This document shows positions 43,048 through 51,838 of a stretch of 64,000 nucleotides of DNA, in pieces (the stretch's first letter is position 1; each line of letters opens with the position of its first letter). The translations under genes were made by a program, and so were the position numbers. The DNA is taken from NCBI RefSeq assembly GCF_002860125.1, contig NZ_PGVA01000001.1:1-64000 (forward strand), given 5' to 3'. The notes below the pieces were generated by a model. That model had not been told where the DNA came from and did not search any database. It saw only the letters and a program-made list of their open reading frames with translations. Source of the stretch: Bacillus canaveralius (lineage in GTDB: Bacteria > Bacillota > Bacilli > Bacillales > Cytobacillaceae).

Positions 43048-44271
43048 TTACAGTTTATGGAGTTGTTTAACCTTTAAAGCTGCTGCAATGTTCAATTTTG
43101 TGTTAATATCATCTATTTTTTGATCCAGTATTTCTTCAATTTTTTTAATCCGGTATCGTAACGTATTACGGTGCAGGAATAACGCTTCAGATGCTTTTTT
43201 CAGATCGTACTGGTTATTGGCAAATTGCTCGAGTGTATACATGAGTTCGCTTTCATTTACCTCATCGTATCTTTGCAATTTCCCTAATATATGATCATAA
43301 AATTCTTTTAGATCCTGCAAGTCATGCTTATATAACACTCTTGCAAGTCCAAGATCGACAAAGAAGGGGATGTCTATTTTCAACAGCAGTCCTAACTCAA
43401 ACGCCACCTTTGCTTCCTGATAGCTTCTGAAAATCTCTTCCGGATTTAGATATATTTTTCCTACTCCGCAAGCCACTCTGTTTCCTAAATTAGTCTTATT
43501 GATCAACTCAAAAATATGAAGTATTAAATCAATCAGAGTCTTTCGGTTATCCAGCTCGTGTTTGTTGTCAGTTGGCAAGATAGCGATTACTTCGTTTCGT
43601 TTCGCAATCGTGGTCGGATTTATATGATGTTGATGTAACACTTTATCGACTACATATAAAAGAATATCCATTAATTGTTTATCTGTTGAATAATAATCGT
43701 AATCTTTTATCGAAAACACCAACACAACTAAAGGTTGATCAAGATCCCAGTTCCATATTTGTCCATAGGACAGAATATCTTCTTTTTTCTTGAAATTCCC
43801 GTAAAGCAAGTCAAACAAAAAAGCGTCCTTGAACCTAAGTGTTTCCTGTTTAATATCCATTTTTTTTCTTAATTCAAGCGCACATAAAGATGAAGCAAAG
43901 TGCATCAGCGATCTATACTCTTCTATATCCTGTATATTTGCCTCATGTAAGAGGATAAAAATATATCCAGTGATCTGGCTGCTATATGTAATGGAGCTTC
44001 CGACCGCTTCTGTATGGTAGTTCGCAGAAGAAATCACACAATGAAAAAAGGTCTGTTCTGAAGCCATGCCGGAAAGCGGTTTCATTTCGATTTCTATAGA
44101 ACTGATAGCCTGATCATAGGCTGACGAGGAGATTACGTTATAGAATGGGTCCGTAATGATGACCGGGAATGATATTAGCATTGATAGTTTAGTTGAAATT
44201 CCGCTCAACCCGTCGCCAGAAGCGATCAGCAATTCCTGAATAAAATCAGGGATGTTATAACTCTCATTCAT
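43048..44271 (-). CDS. CdaR/PucR-family transcription activator
   Basis: A 407-residue regulator with an N-terminal sensory part (LSMLISFPVIITDPFYNVIS onward, PAS/GAF-like), a GGDEF-like middle (about 165-300) and a C-terminal PucR helix-turn-helix (KKASEALFLHRNTLRYRIKKIEEIL, about 362-386). Relatives respond to sugar diacids, purines or other metabolites. It is the first gene of an operon with the YyaE-like enzyme (16 bases between stop and start) and is divergent from the dms-like operon, so it may control both. Direct and inverted repeats in the shared region are candidate sites. Confidence 0.85.
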   Translation of the reverse strand: MNESYNIPDFIQELLIASGDGLSGISTKLSMLISFPVIITDPFYNVISSSAYDQAISSIEIEMKPLSGMASEQTFFHCVISSANYHTEAVGSSITYSSQITGYIFILLHEANIQDIEEYRSLMHFASSLCALELRKKMDIKQETLRFKDAFLFDLLYGNFKKKEDILSYGQIWNWDLDQPLVVLVFSIKDYDYYSTDKQLMDILLYVVDKVLHQHHINPTTIAKRNEVIAILPTDNKHELDNRKTLIDLILHIFELINKTNLGNRVACGVGKIYLNPEEIFRSYQEAKVAFELGLLLKIDIPFFVDLGLARVLYKHDLQDLKEFYDHILGKLQRYDEVNESELMYTLEQFANNQYDLKKASEALFLHRNTLRYRIKKIEEILDQKIDDINTKLNIAAALKVKQLHKL

Positions 44272-44342
44272 TCACCCACATTCCTTTCTAATAAGTCCAA
44301 TGTACTATACATCATAGCTTAGACCTGTTTTAGGGAACAGTA

Positions 44343-44406
44343 ATCAATGTCACAGGATATAAAAATCATTGTCAAACGGTACAAAAATCAGAAGTTAATT
44401 TTGTAC
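44343..44406. promoter_or_regulatory. direct and inverted repeats in the divergent promoter region
   Basis: ATCAATGTCA (44343-44352) and ATCATTGTCA (44365-44374) are direct repeats 22 bases apart. GTACAAAA (44379-44386) and TTTTGTAC (44399-44406) form a perfect inverted repeat. They lie just upstream of the CdaR/PucR gene and may be its binding sites. Confidence 0.45.
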
Positions 44407-44462
44407 TTTGCGGCCGTATAAATCTCTTTTTATTCATTTTATAATAAAAGCAAGTAAGTTAA

Positions 44463-44506
44463 TGTGAATAAATTCACATGTTTGCGGAATAGTTCTTTTT
44501 TATCAG
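44463..44506 (+). promoter_or_regulatory. Fnr box and -10 element of the dms-like operon
   Basis: TGTGAATAAATTCACA (44463-44478) is a perfect TGTGA-N6-TCACA Fnr box. TATCAG at 44501-44506 lies where a -10 box should be for an activator centred at -41.5 (predicted start near 44512). This predicts activation by Fnr when oxygen is absent. Confidence 0.75.
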
Positions 44507-44565
44507 GAGTAAACCAACAATAAGTTAATTGTCCAGTTCAAAATAAATGAAAAAGGAAGTGCCTT

Positions 44566-45921
44566 ATGCTGAGGAAAATCACGAAAGACAACCTTGGAAC
44601 GGTAAAAAATAAATCCTTCCTAAAATATGCACAAATATACACAAATATAGAAACCGAGACTATTAAAGCGATAGAATCATTCGGATTGCCGCTTCAGCAA
44701 CGAGAGTTCAATAAAGACAGAGGAAAGAAATTAACACAATTGCGGGCAGCCGGGGCAATCCTGCGCAATAACGATAAAAGTATTGCGACAGGCCGGATTT
44801 CCAGTGCATGCGAAGCTTGCCAAACTGGTGAAGGAAGCTATACGTCTTTTATTTCGTTAAAATGCCATCGAAATTGTTATTTCTGTTTTAACCCGAACCA
44901 GGAGGACTATACGTTTTATACAGATCGACAAAAAGATATTAACAAAGAGCTGCTCGAATTACTGGAGAACGGTGTTGAACTCAAGCATTTAGCACTTACT
45001 GGAGGAGAGCCTTTACTTTTTAAAGAAGAAGCGATTGCTTTTTTTGAACTGGCCAATGAGAAAACGCCGCAGACGTATACAAGATTATATACAGCCGGAG
45101 ATTTGCTGGATGTGGGTACTTTTGAACGACTAAAACAAGCAAATTTGAGTGAAATCCGCTTCAGCATTAAGATGGAGGATTCCGTCCAAAAGAGAAAGCA
45201 TATTCTTGGGAAAATCGCCATGGCAAAAGAATATATACCTTATGTTTTGGTCGAAATGCCTGTTATTCCCGGTACGCTCGAGGAAATGAAAACACTCATT
45301 TTGCAATTGGAGGAAATCGGGATTTACGGAATCAATTTATTGGAGTTTTGTTTTCCGCTTGGGAATGCTCAAGCATTTAAAGACAGGGGATTTATATTGA
45401 AAAACCCGCCATATGAAGTGTATTACAACTATTGGTATGCAGGCGGGCTGGCTGTCGCTGAAAGTGAGGAAATGTGTTTAGAACTGCTGGAGTTCTCTTT
45501 AAAAGAAAAATTGAATCTCAGTGTTCATTACTGTTCTCTTGAGAATAAACATACAGGCCAAATCTATCAGCAAAATTCCGATCACAAACCTCTTGATGAA
45601 AGTTACCTATTTTCGAACCAAGACTATTTCTTAAAAACAGCGAAAGTGTTTGGAAAAGATAAACGAAAAGTGCTTCCCGCTTTAGCTCAACGCAAAATTT
45701 TTCATATTGAGAATAGCGAACATGATTTTGTTCAATTTCCAATCGAGGCAATCGAACGTGTAGGAAAAATCAATATAGAAATAGCCATTTCTTCAAATGT
45801 TGTTGAGCATGTCGATGGTGAGTCTGTTATACGCGAAGTAAGCGTTGAATGGACAACACCTGGTTTATTTCAATTGGACGATATTGTCGGTCCGGTCGAA
45901 CAAGGAGGAGAAATAAGATGA
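44566..45921 (+). CDS. radical SAM protein of the dms-like operon, function unknown
   Basis: A 451-residue radical SAM enzyme. The cluster motif is Cys100-x3-Cys104-x2-Cys107 (KCHRNCYFC) and the SAM-binding strand LALTGGEPLLF follows. A CxxC (SACEACQTGEG, just before the core) and a later HYCSLENK cysteine could bind metal or a further cluster. The last 90 residues (KRKVLPALAQRKIFHIE to DDIVGPVEQ) form a separate beta-rich domain with no assignment. It is the first gene behind the Fnr box and overlaps the TorD-like gene (ATGA). It may modify the molybdoenzyme, its cofactor or a partner; I do not recognise a characterised relative. Confidence 0.85.
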   Translation: MLRKITKDNLGTVKNKSFLKYAQIYTNIETETIKAIESFGLPLQQREFNKDRGKKLTQLRAAGAILRNNDKSIATGRISSACEACQTGEGSYTSFISLKCHRNCYFCFNPNQEDYTFYTDRQKDINKELLELLENGVELKHLALTGGEPLLFKEEAIAFFELANEKTPQTYTRLYTAGDLLDVGTFERLKQANLSEIRFSIKMEDSVQKRKHILGKIAMAKEYIPYVLVEMPVIPGTLEEMKTLILQLEEIGIYGINLLEFCFPLGNAQAFKDRGFILKNPPYEVYYNYWYAGGLAVAESEEMCLELLEFSLKEKLNLSVHYCSLENKHTGQIYQQNSDHKPLDESYLFSNQDYFLKTAKVFGKDKRKVLPALAQRKIFHIENSEHDFVQFPIEAIERVGKINIEIAISSNVVEHVDGESVIREVSVEWTTPGLFQLDDIVGPVEQGGEIR

Positions 45922-46628
45922 ATACAACTATCAACCTGCCAGACTTATCGAATATTTTTTACGCAAGACAATATGCTTACGATATATTAAGGAGATTTTT
46001 TATCGAAGAACCTTCAAGGGATTATCTCAAACACTTTGTCCAACAAAATATGATCCATCTATTCCCGTTCCTTGAGGAATCAGAAGACCTTAAGGAAGGG
46101 ATTGATCTTGTCACGAATTATTTGAAAGAATTCGATGTTGTAAACAATGAAGATCACTTCGACAATTTACATTGGGATTATACAAGAATGTTCATAGGAC
46201 CATACGAGGTACCGGCCCCGCCATGGGAATCGGTGTACGTAAGAAAAGACCGTATGATTTTTCAGGAGTGTACGATGGATGTACGAAAGTCATATAACAA
46301 GTTCGGGTTTGCAGCGAGTGATGACAGTATTGAAGCTGACGATCATATTGGGCTCGAATTGGATTTTGTTTATCACCTTAACGAACTATGTATCGATTCG
46401 GCAAATAAAAAAAGCGTTCATTCTATAAATGAAGTGAACTACTTACTAAATGAACAGCAGCAATTTATCAAAAAACATTTATCAGCCTTTGTGCCCGCGT
46501 TCAGCCAAAAAGTGATCGATAGCGCAGACAGTCAGTTTTATAGCGGGCTTGCCAGAATATTGAACCATTATATAAAAGCGGATTCACAAGTTCTCCACGA
46601 GCTTTTGAATATAGATTTTGTCAATTAA
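45918..46628 (+). CDS. TorD/DmsD-family molybdoenzyme chaperone
   Basis: An all-helical cytoplasmic chaperone of 236 residues. Family marks are ARQYAYDILRRFFIEEPSRDYL near the N-terminus, DYTRMFIGPYEVPAPPWESVYV in the middle and DHIGLELDFVYHLNELC. Such proteins hold the DmsA-like subunit and its Tat signal until the cofactor is inserted. ATG 45918 follows AAGGAGGAG and overlaps the TGA of the radical SAM gene; the substrate gene starts 24 bases after its stop. Confidence 0.88.
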   Translation: MNTTINLPDLSNIFYARQYAYDILRRFFIEEPSRDYLKHFVQQNMIHLFPFLEESEDLKEGIDLVTNYLKEFDVVNNEDHFDNLHWDYTRMFIGPYEVPAPPWESVYVRKDRMIFQECTMDVRKSYNKFGFAASDDSIEADDHIGLELDFVYHLNELCIDSANKKSVHSINEVNYLLNEQQQFIKKHLSAFVPAFSQKVIDSADSQFYSGLARILNHYIKADSQVLHELLNIDFVN

Positions 46629-46652
46629 TTTCAGTTTGAAAGGAGTATTACG

Positions 46653-49223
46653 ATGTTCGATCTATTAAAAAAAGCGGAAGAATTTAAGATGTCGAGACGA
46701 TCTTTCATCGGCTGGTCTTCTGCGATAGCAGCAACCGCTGCAGTGCCTGTAGCACGAGGATTGGTTGCTAAAGCAGAAGAAAACAGTAATTCGGAAAGCA
46801 GCAGCAATGAAGAAATTTGGAAGTCTGCTGCTTGCTGGCACAATTGCGGCGGCCGCTGCGTGAATAAAGTTCTTGTCAAAGACGGAGTCGTTGTCCGCCA
46901 GAAAACGGATGACACACACCCGGACAGTCCTGATTACCCGCAGCAAAGGGGTTGTATAAGAGGCCGTTCACAAAGGCAGCAAGTATTTGGTGCAGACCGC
47001 TTAAAGTATCCGATGAAAAGAAAAAATTGGGCGCCAGGCGGCGGCAACAAGGAGTTGCGGGGGAAAGACCAATGGGTCCGGATCTCATGGGATGAAGCAT
47101 TGGATATCGTCTCAAGTGAAATTAGCAGGATATCCAAAAAATATGGAAATGAAGCGATCTGGGCAACAGGTGCTGGAGAAATCTCAAAAGTAATGGCGGT
47201 TAACGGTGGTTGCACTACTGACTATGGTACTACCTCATGGGGTGCCTGGAAAGATGCCTCAACAATGATGGGAATGGCTGAAGGATGGATTGATGTAGGT
47301 ATAAACGATCGATTGGATTTACGCAATTCGCAATTAATTGTGTTATGGGGAGAAAATCCAGCCTGGAGCAGTCCGGGAAGTCCAACCTATAACTTCTTGC
47401 AAGCGAAAAAAGCGGGTGCCCGTTTTATTTCGATAGATCCAAAGTATACTGATTCTGCTCAAGTGCTCGAAGCAGAGTGGGTACCGGTTCGGCCCGGAAC
47501 AGACCATGCATTGGCGTTAGCGATGATGTACACATTGCTGGATGAAGATAATTCTGCGACAAACTCACTGATTGATTGGGACTTTTTGAACCGATATACG
47601 GTTGGATTTGATCAAGATCATATGCCGCAAGGTGCTGATCCAAAAGATAATTTTAAAGACTATCTGCTGGGAACATATGATCATATGCCAAAAACACCGG
47701 AATGGGCTGCTGAAATATGCGGTGTGCAACCTGAAAAAATTCGTGATCTAGCCAGGCAGGTTGGCTCAACGAACCGTGTAGCACTTTTGACAGGCTGGGG
47801 CCCGGCGCGAATAAATGATGGAGAAGGATGGGTTCAAGCCTTTTCAACGCTGGGACTCATGACTGGACAGCTTGGACGGCCGGGACAAATGACTGGAGTT
47901 AGCTGCCACAGAGCAGCCGGAAATGGCGGTCCGTGGTTGGTAAAAGGTGGTATGGCCGGTTTGCCAACTCCAAAGAATCCTGTCAAAAATTCGATTAATC
48001 ATAATGAAATATTTACAGCCGTTCTTGATGGAAAATACCTGCAAAAGGGTGAGGGAGAAAAACAAGCCAACATTCAGCTGATTTATCATCAAAATAACGC
48101 AACTTTACAAACACGCGGGGCGATCAAAAAAGGAATAGAAGCACACCGTAAAGTGGAGTTTGTTGTTAGCCACGCATACGTTTTGAATACAAATGCCAAG
48201 TATTCCGATGTTGTTTTGCCTGTCACGACTGAATGGGAAAGAGAAGGCGGTATGCTCGAGGGGAACCGTGAAATATTTATTGTCTATACAAAGATCGTTG
48301 ATCCACTTTACGAGGCGAAAAGTGATTCTCTGATCGCAGAAGAACTTATGAAGAAGCTCGGTAAGGATCCTAAAGAGCTGTATCCTTTTGATGAAAAGCA
48401 GGCATTTTTTAATAAACTGGCAACAAGTACGGTAATTGCAGCCAGTGGAACAGGCTATGAACCGCTTGTCACGATTACAGATCAGGATATTAAAGAATGG
48501 AAGGTTCAAGGTAAACCTCAACAGGGCAGGATTATGCTGAAAGAATTTTTGGAAAAAGGCGTCTATCAGGTCGAGAGGAAACCAGGCGACAATTTCGGGC
48601 ATATCGCCTATAAGAAATTTATTGATGACCCGACTGGCAGCCCTTTAAAAACGAAGAGCGGAAAGTTCGAAATTTACTGCAGTACCATTAATGAAGCGTC
48701 AAAAGGGTTGTGGACAGAAATTTCCCCAATTCCAAAATACACAGCAAAAACAAAAGGATACGAAGATACCTTTGCAGATTGGGAGAGTAAAAAGAAAGGA
48801 AAATATCCTTTCCAGGTTTACAACCCGCATTATTTAAGGCGGTCACACAGCACTTTTGATAATGTTCCATGGCTTCGGGAAGCCTGGCCAAATCCAGTTT
48901 ATATCAACAAAAGTGATGCCAAGCTTAAAGGCATTAAGGATGGAGACACTGTATTATTATCCAGTGAGTTCGGAAAAACACTTAGACCTGCATCATTAAC
49001 GGAAACTTTAATGCCTGGTGTCATTGCTTTGCCGCATGGTGCATGGGTGGAAATGGACGAGAAGGAAGAAGTCGATAAAGCCGGAGCGGATAATATGTTA
49101 ACAGGTCCTATTCCGACAGGTTTAGGGACATCCGGCTGGAACACAGCGATTTGTGATATGGAGAAATGGGAAGGTGAACCACTTGAAGCAGATGACAAGT
49201 GGAAACAAAGGGTTCTTTTCTGA
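46653..49223 (+). CDS. DmsA-like Tat-exported molybdopterin oxidoreductase
   Basis: The catalytic subunit of an anaerobic reductase, 856 residues. A twin-arginine signal (KMSRRSFIGWSSAIAA, Arg15-Arg16) directs it across the membrane. A [4Fe-4S] motif CWHNCGGRC with a fourth Cys (RGCIRGR) follows, then bis-MGD domains (LIVLWGENPAWSS, ISIDPKYTD, SDVVLPVTTEWEREGGMLEG). The Mo-ligand segment GGCTTDYGTTSWGAW carries a Ser at the place of the Ser ligand of E. coli DmsA. The terminal acceptor (DMSO, TMAO, an oxyanion such as selenate or chlorate) cannot be read from sequence. It lies between its chaperone and its DmsB and DmsC partners. Confidence 0.9.
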   Translation: MFDLLKKAEEFKMSRRSFIGWSSAIAATAAVPVARGLVAKAEENSNSESSSNEEIWKSAACWHNCGGRCVNKVLVKDGVVVRQKTDDTHPDSPDYPQQRGCIRGRSQRQQVFGADRLKYPMKRKNWAPGGGNKELRGKDQWVRISWDEALDIVSSEISRISKKYGNEAIWATGAGEISKVMAVNGGCTTDYGTTSWGAWKDASTMMGMAEGWIDVGINDRLDLRNSQLIVLWGENPAWSSPGSPTYNFLQAKKAGARFISIDPKYTDSAQVLEAEWVPVRPGTDHALALAMMYTLLDEDNSATNSLIDWDFLNRYTVGFDQDHMPQGADPKDNFKDYLLGTYDHMPKTPEWAAEICGVQPEKIRDLARQVGSTNRVALLTGWGPARINDGEGWVQAFSTLGLMTGQLGRPGQMTGVSCHRAAGNGGPWLVKGGMAGLPTPKNPVKNSINHNEIFTAVLDGKYLQKGEGEKQANIQLIYHQNNATLQTRGAIKKGIEAHRKVEFVVSHAYVLNTNAKYSDVVLPVTTEWEREGGMLEGNREIFIVYTKIVDPLYEAKSDSLIAEELMKKLGKDPKELYPFDEKQAFFNKLATSTVIAASGTGYEPLVTITDQDIKEWKVQGKPQQGRIMLKEFLEKGVYQVERKPGDNFGHIAYKKFIDDPTGSPLKTKSGKFEIYCSTINEASKGLWTEISPIPKYTAKTKGYEDTFADWESKKKGKYPFQVYNPHYLRRSHSTFDNVPWLREAWPNPVYINKSDAKLKGIKDGDTVLLSSEFGKTLRPASLTETLMPGVIALPHGAWVEMDEKEEVDKAGADNMLTGPIPTGLGTSGWNTAICDMEKWEGEPLEADDKWKQRVLF

Positions 49224-49239
49224 GGAGGTATAGTAAACC

Positions 49240-49788
49240 ATGGCTCAAATGGGTTTTTACATCAATATGGCTATTTGCATTGGCTGTAAGACATGTGTTG
49301 TTGCATGTAAAGATAAAAATGATCTTGAAGTCGGAAGGAATTATCGAAGAGTATATGATTTTGAAGAAGGCAAATATCCGAATCCGGCTATCTCTCATTT
49401 ATCGATCTCTTGCAACCATTGTGAAGAACCTAAATGTGTAGAGGGTTGTCCGACGGGCGCAATGTATAAGCGAGCAGAGGATGGCGTTGTATTAGTAGAC
49501 CACGATAAATGTGTCGGCTGCAAGTATTGCCAATGGAATTGCCCTTACAGCGGCCCGCAATATAATGAAGAACTAGGTAAAATGACGAAATGTGATACAT
49601 GTATTGATTTGCGTGAAAAAGGGGAGGAACCAGCTTGCGTCACTTCCTGTCCAATGCGTGCTATCGAAGTGGGTCCAATCGAAGAACTTCGCAAGAAATA
49701 CGGAAATGTAAATGAAGTGAAAGAAATGCCTAGTGCATCAATTACGCATCCAAATATTGTGATTACTCCACACAAATATGCAAATTAA
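49240..49788 (+). CDS. DmsB-like four-cluster iron-sulfur subunit
   Basis: An electron-transfer subunit of 182 residues with four [4Fe-4S] motifs: CIGCKTCVVAC, CNHCEEPKCVEGCPTGAM, CVGCKYCQWNCPYSGP and CDTC...CVTSCPMRAI. It links the membrane subunit to the DmsA-like subunit and is probably co-exported with it, having no signal of its own. GAGGAGG is 9 bases before the ATG, 17 bases after the previous stop. It is clearly related to the ferredoxin at 40473 on the other strand. Confidence 0.92.
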   Translation: MAQMGFYINMAICIGCKTCVVACKDKNDLEVGRNYRRVYDFEEGKYPNPAISHLSISCNHCEEPKCVEGCPTGAMYKRAEDGVVLVDHDKCVGCKYCQWNCPYSGPQYNEELGKMTKCDTCIDLREKGEEPACVTSCPMRAIEVGPIEELRKKYGNVNEVKEMPSASITHPNIVITPHKYAN

Positions 49789-49803
49789 AGGAGGTCTGTT
49801 ACC

Positions 49804-50649
49804 ATGCATGAATGGGCGTTATTAATCTTTACAGTGTGTATGCAGGCTGCCATCGGCGGCATGCTCGTGCTGTCGTTGTTCTATCGGAAACTATCAAAAT
49901 CGGGCTCGGAAAAAACGTTTGCGATGATGAGAACTTCTCTGCTTGCGATCGTGGGGTTATCGATCATCGGTCTCACGGCATCATTCGCCCACCTGGGTGC
50001 ACCAAGCAATGCCTTCAATACGATCAGGCACTTGGGCTCCTCGTGGATGAGCCGCGAAATATTGGCGACCGGACTGTTTATTGGCACGGCTTGTGTCACA
50101 ACCGGCCTGGCGTTTGTCCAGAAGAAGGTGAATCCGTGGCTATTGCTCGTTTCGTCACTGATTGGTTTGGTTGATATTTACTGCATGGCTGCGATCTACG
50201 CCAATACACTGGTCAGCGGCTGGCATTCGATTAACACCTTTACTTCCTTTTATGGCACGGCATTTGTGCTCGGACCGGTATTGGCGGCTAGCTTTATCGC
50301 ACCGTTATTACGGAACAAGCAGAGTGAAGCGGAAGCTAAGGGCCTTGTTAAGTATGCCTTTTACATGGCGATATTCGGTATTGCCGTCCAAATCGTCGGA
50401 GTTGCCCTGTTTTCATCGGCTATGCCTGAAGTGAATATGATCAGCGGAACGAACGCAATGACCGGTTTGGAAGCGTATCAAGGCACAGTAGCTCTGCGCT
50501 GGATTATTGAAGTTATGGGAGTCGGCGTATTGGGATACTTGTCAATGGCGAACAGGAAAGTGTCTTTATCTTTTGCTTATGTGGCGCTCGCCGCACTGGT
50601 TTTCGCTGAAGGCATGAGCAGATATGTATTTTATGTTTTAGGTTCCTGA
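49804..50649 (+). CDS. DmsC-like membrane anchor subunit
   Basis: An integral membrane protein of 281 residues with about eight helices, beginning MHEWALLIFTVCMQAAIGGM as in DmsC proteins. It oxidises menaquinol and passes electrons to the DmsB-like subunit. Conserved patches are SFAHLGAPSNAFNTIRHLGSSWMSREI and SGWHSINTFTSFYGTAFVLG. AAAGGAGG precedes the ATG. Confidence 0.9.
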   Translation: MHEWALLIFTVCMQAAIGGMLVLSLFYRKLSKSGSEKTFAMMRTSLLAIVGLSIIGLTASFAHLGAPSNAFNTIRHLGSSWMSREILATGLFIGTACVTTGLAFVQKKVNPWLLLVSSLIGLVDIYCMAAIYANTLVSGWHSINTFTSFYGTAFVLGPVLAASFIAPLLRNKQSEAEAKGLVKYAFYMAIFGIAVQIVGVALFSSAMPEVNMISGTNAMTGLEAYQGTVALRWIIEVMGVGVLGYLSMANRKVSLSFAYVALAALVFAEGMSRYVFYVLGS

Positions 50650-50700
50650 TTTTCAAAATGAAGTTCTTTGAATGTGCAATCTTCTAGGGGGGTTAAAGTG

Positions 50701-51612
50701 ATGGGTTTATTCAGTAAATGGGCAGAGAGTCTGGATTACGAATATGAAATATTAAAAACGTGCACCCGTCATCAAAGCCCCCGATCAAAATGTGAAAAGT
50801 GCCTGGATTCCTGCGATATTGATGCGATCTCAATTGTTAAAGGCGTTCCTGTTATTAATAATGAGGAGTGTATAGAATGCGGGAAATGCATGGCTGCTTG
50901 TCCTGTCCAGGCAGTTGCAGGCATTTTCCCGAAAAGGACAGTGATTCAAAATCAGCTTGTAATTACAGATGACGATATACCTACAGTAATGGAACTCCTC
51001 GTCTACTATAAAAAAGGTATAAGAGCAATTGTCTGTGAACAAGAAAAATTGAATGAAAACTTGGAAAAAACAATCGATGAAGTGAATAGCGTCTTGCAGG
51101 AATTAGGTGAGTCCGCTTTTTCAGTTATTTTTCAAAAAGGCGGGGGCTCAACAGATACATCATGTACAAGAAGAGATTTGTTTATTGGCTGGAAACAAGA
51201 AACTCATTCTTGGATGAAGCAAATGACACCGGCTAAATGGCGGTTTAATCAAACTGACTTAGAATTGGCGAAACATTATCCAAACCATCAATTTTCCGAG
51301 ATTAAATTGGACATTAGCAAATGTACTTTATGTAGGGCATGCCAGGTTCTTTGCAATAAAAACTGTTTGACTGTAACGGAAACTGACTTTTCTATTTCTG
51401 CTCAACGATGCTCATCTTGCCGCTTATGTGAGGATATATGTCCTGAAAAAGCAATCTTTGTTGAAGAAAGAATTTCACGACATAAAACAATAGAGCATCC
51501 TGTGTATACGAAAGTCTGTACATCATGCAACAAAAGCTTTGAGACATTGTCTGCGAACTCTGAAACATGTGTAACATGTATAAAAAGAAAAGGATTTTTG
51601 GTGGCGAGATAA
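50701..51612 (+). CDS. polyferredoxin-like 4Fe-4S protein with C-terminal zinc ribbon
   Basis: A cytoplasmic 303-residue protein. The N-terminal part has CEKCLDSCDIDAI and CIECGKCMAACPVQAV; the middle (about 90-195) is helical and unassigned and holds a Cys (TSCTRRDLF); the third quarter has CTLCRACQVLCNKNC and CSSCRLCEDICPEKAI; the tail has CTSCNKSF...CVTC, a zinc-ribbon or rubredoxin-like knuckle. Up to four clusters are possible. It might donate electrons to maturation (for example to the radical SAM protein) or act as an extra electron carrier. ATG 50701 follows a GGGGGG tract. It lies between dmsC and tatA. Confidence 0.82.
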   Translation: MGLFSKWAESLDYEYEILKTCTRHQSPRSKCEKCLDSCDIDAISIVKGVPVINNEECIECGKCMAACPVQAVAGIFPKRTVIQNQLVITDDDIPTVMELLVYYKKGIRAIVCEQEKLNENLEKTIDEVNSVLQELGESAFSVIFQKGGGSTDTSCTRRDLFIGWKQETHSWMKQMTPAKWRFNQTDLELAKHYPNHQFSEIKLDISKCTLCRACQVLCNKNCLTVTETDFSISAQRCSSCRLCEDICPEKAIFVEERISRHKTIEHPVYTKVCTSCNKSFETLSANSETCVTCIKRKGFLVAR

Positions 51613-51649
51613 TAATTGAATTGTAAATCATATTTTAGGAGTGGTCTTG

Positions 51650-51838
51650 ATGTTATCAAACATTGGAATACCGGGATTAATATTGGTTTTAGTACTTGCT
51701 TTGATTATATTTGGTCCAAAGAAACTACCTGAAATTGGCCGGGCAATGGGGCAATCATTGAAGGAATTTAAAAATTCCACTAAAGGGATCATGGATGATG
51801 ATAAAGAAAAAAAAGAGGAAAATGACATTAAGTCATAA
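51650..51838 (+). CDS. tatA: second TatA, dedicated to the dms-like operon
   Basis: A 62-residue TatA with the transmembrane helix [39 protein letters not shown] and a short charged tail. It is very like the TatA at 29778. AGGAG is 8 bases before ATG 51650; the frame opens at GTG 51641. Its place at the end of the molybdoenzyme operon suggests a pore partner for the DmsA-like substrate, using a TatC encoded elsewhere, such as that at 30089. Confidence 0.92.
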   Translation: MLSNIGIPGLILVLVLALIIFGPKKLPEIGRAMGQSLKEFKNSTKGIMDDDKEKKEENDIKS

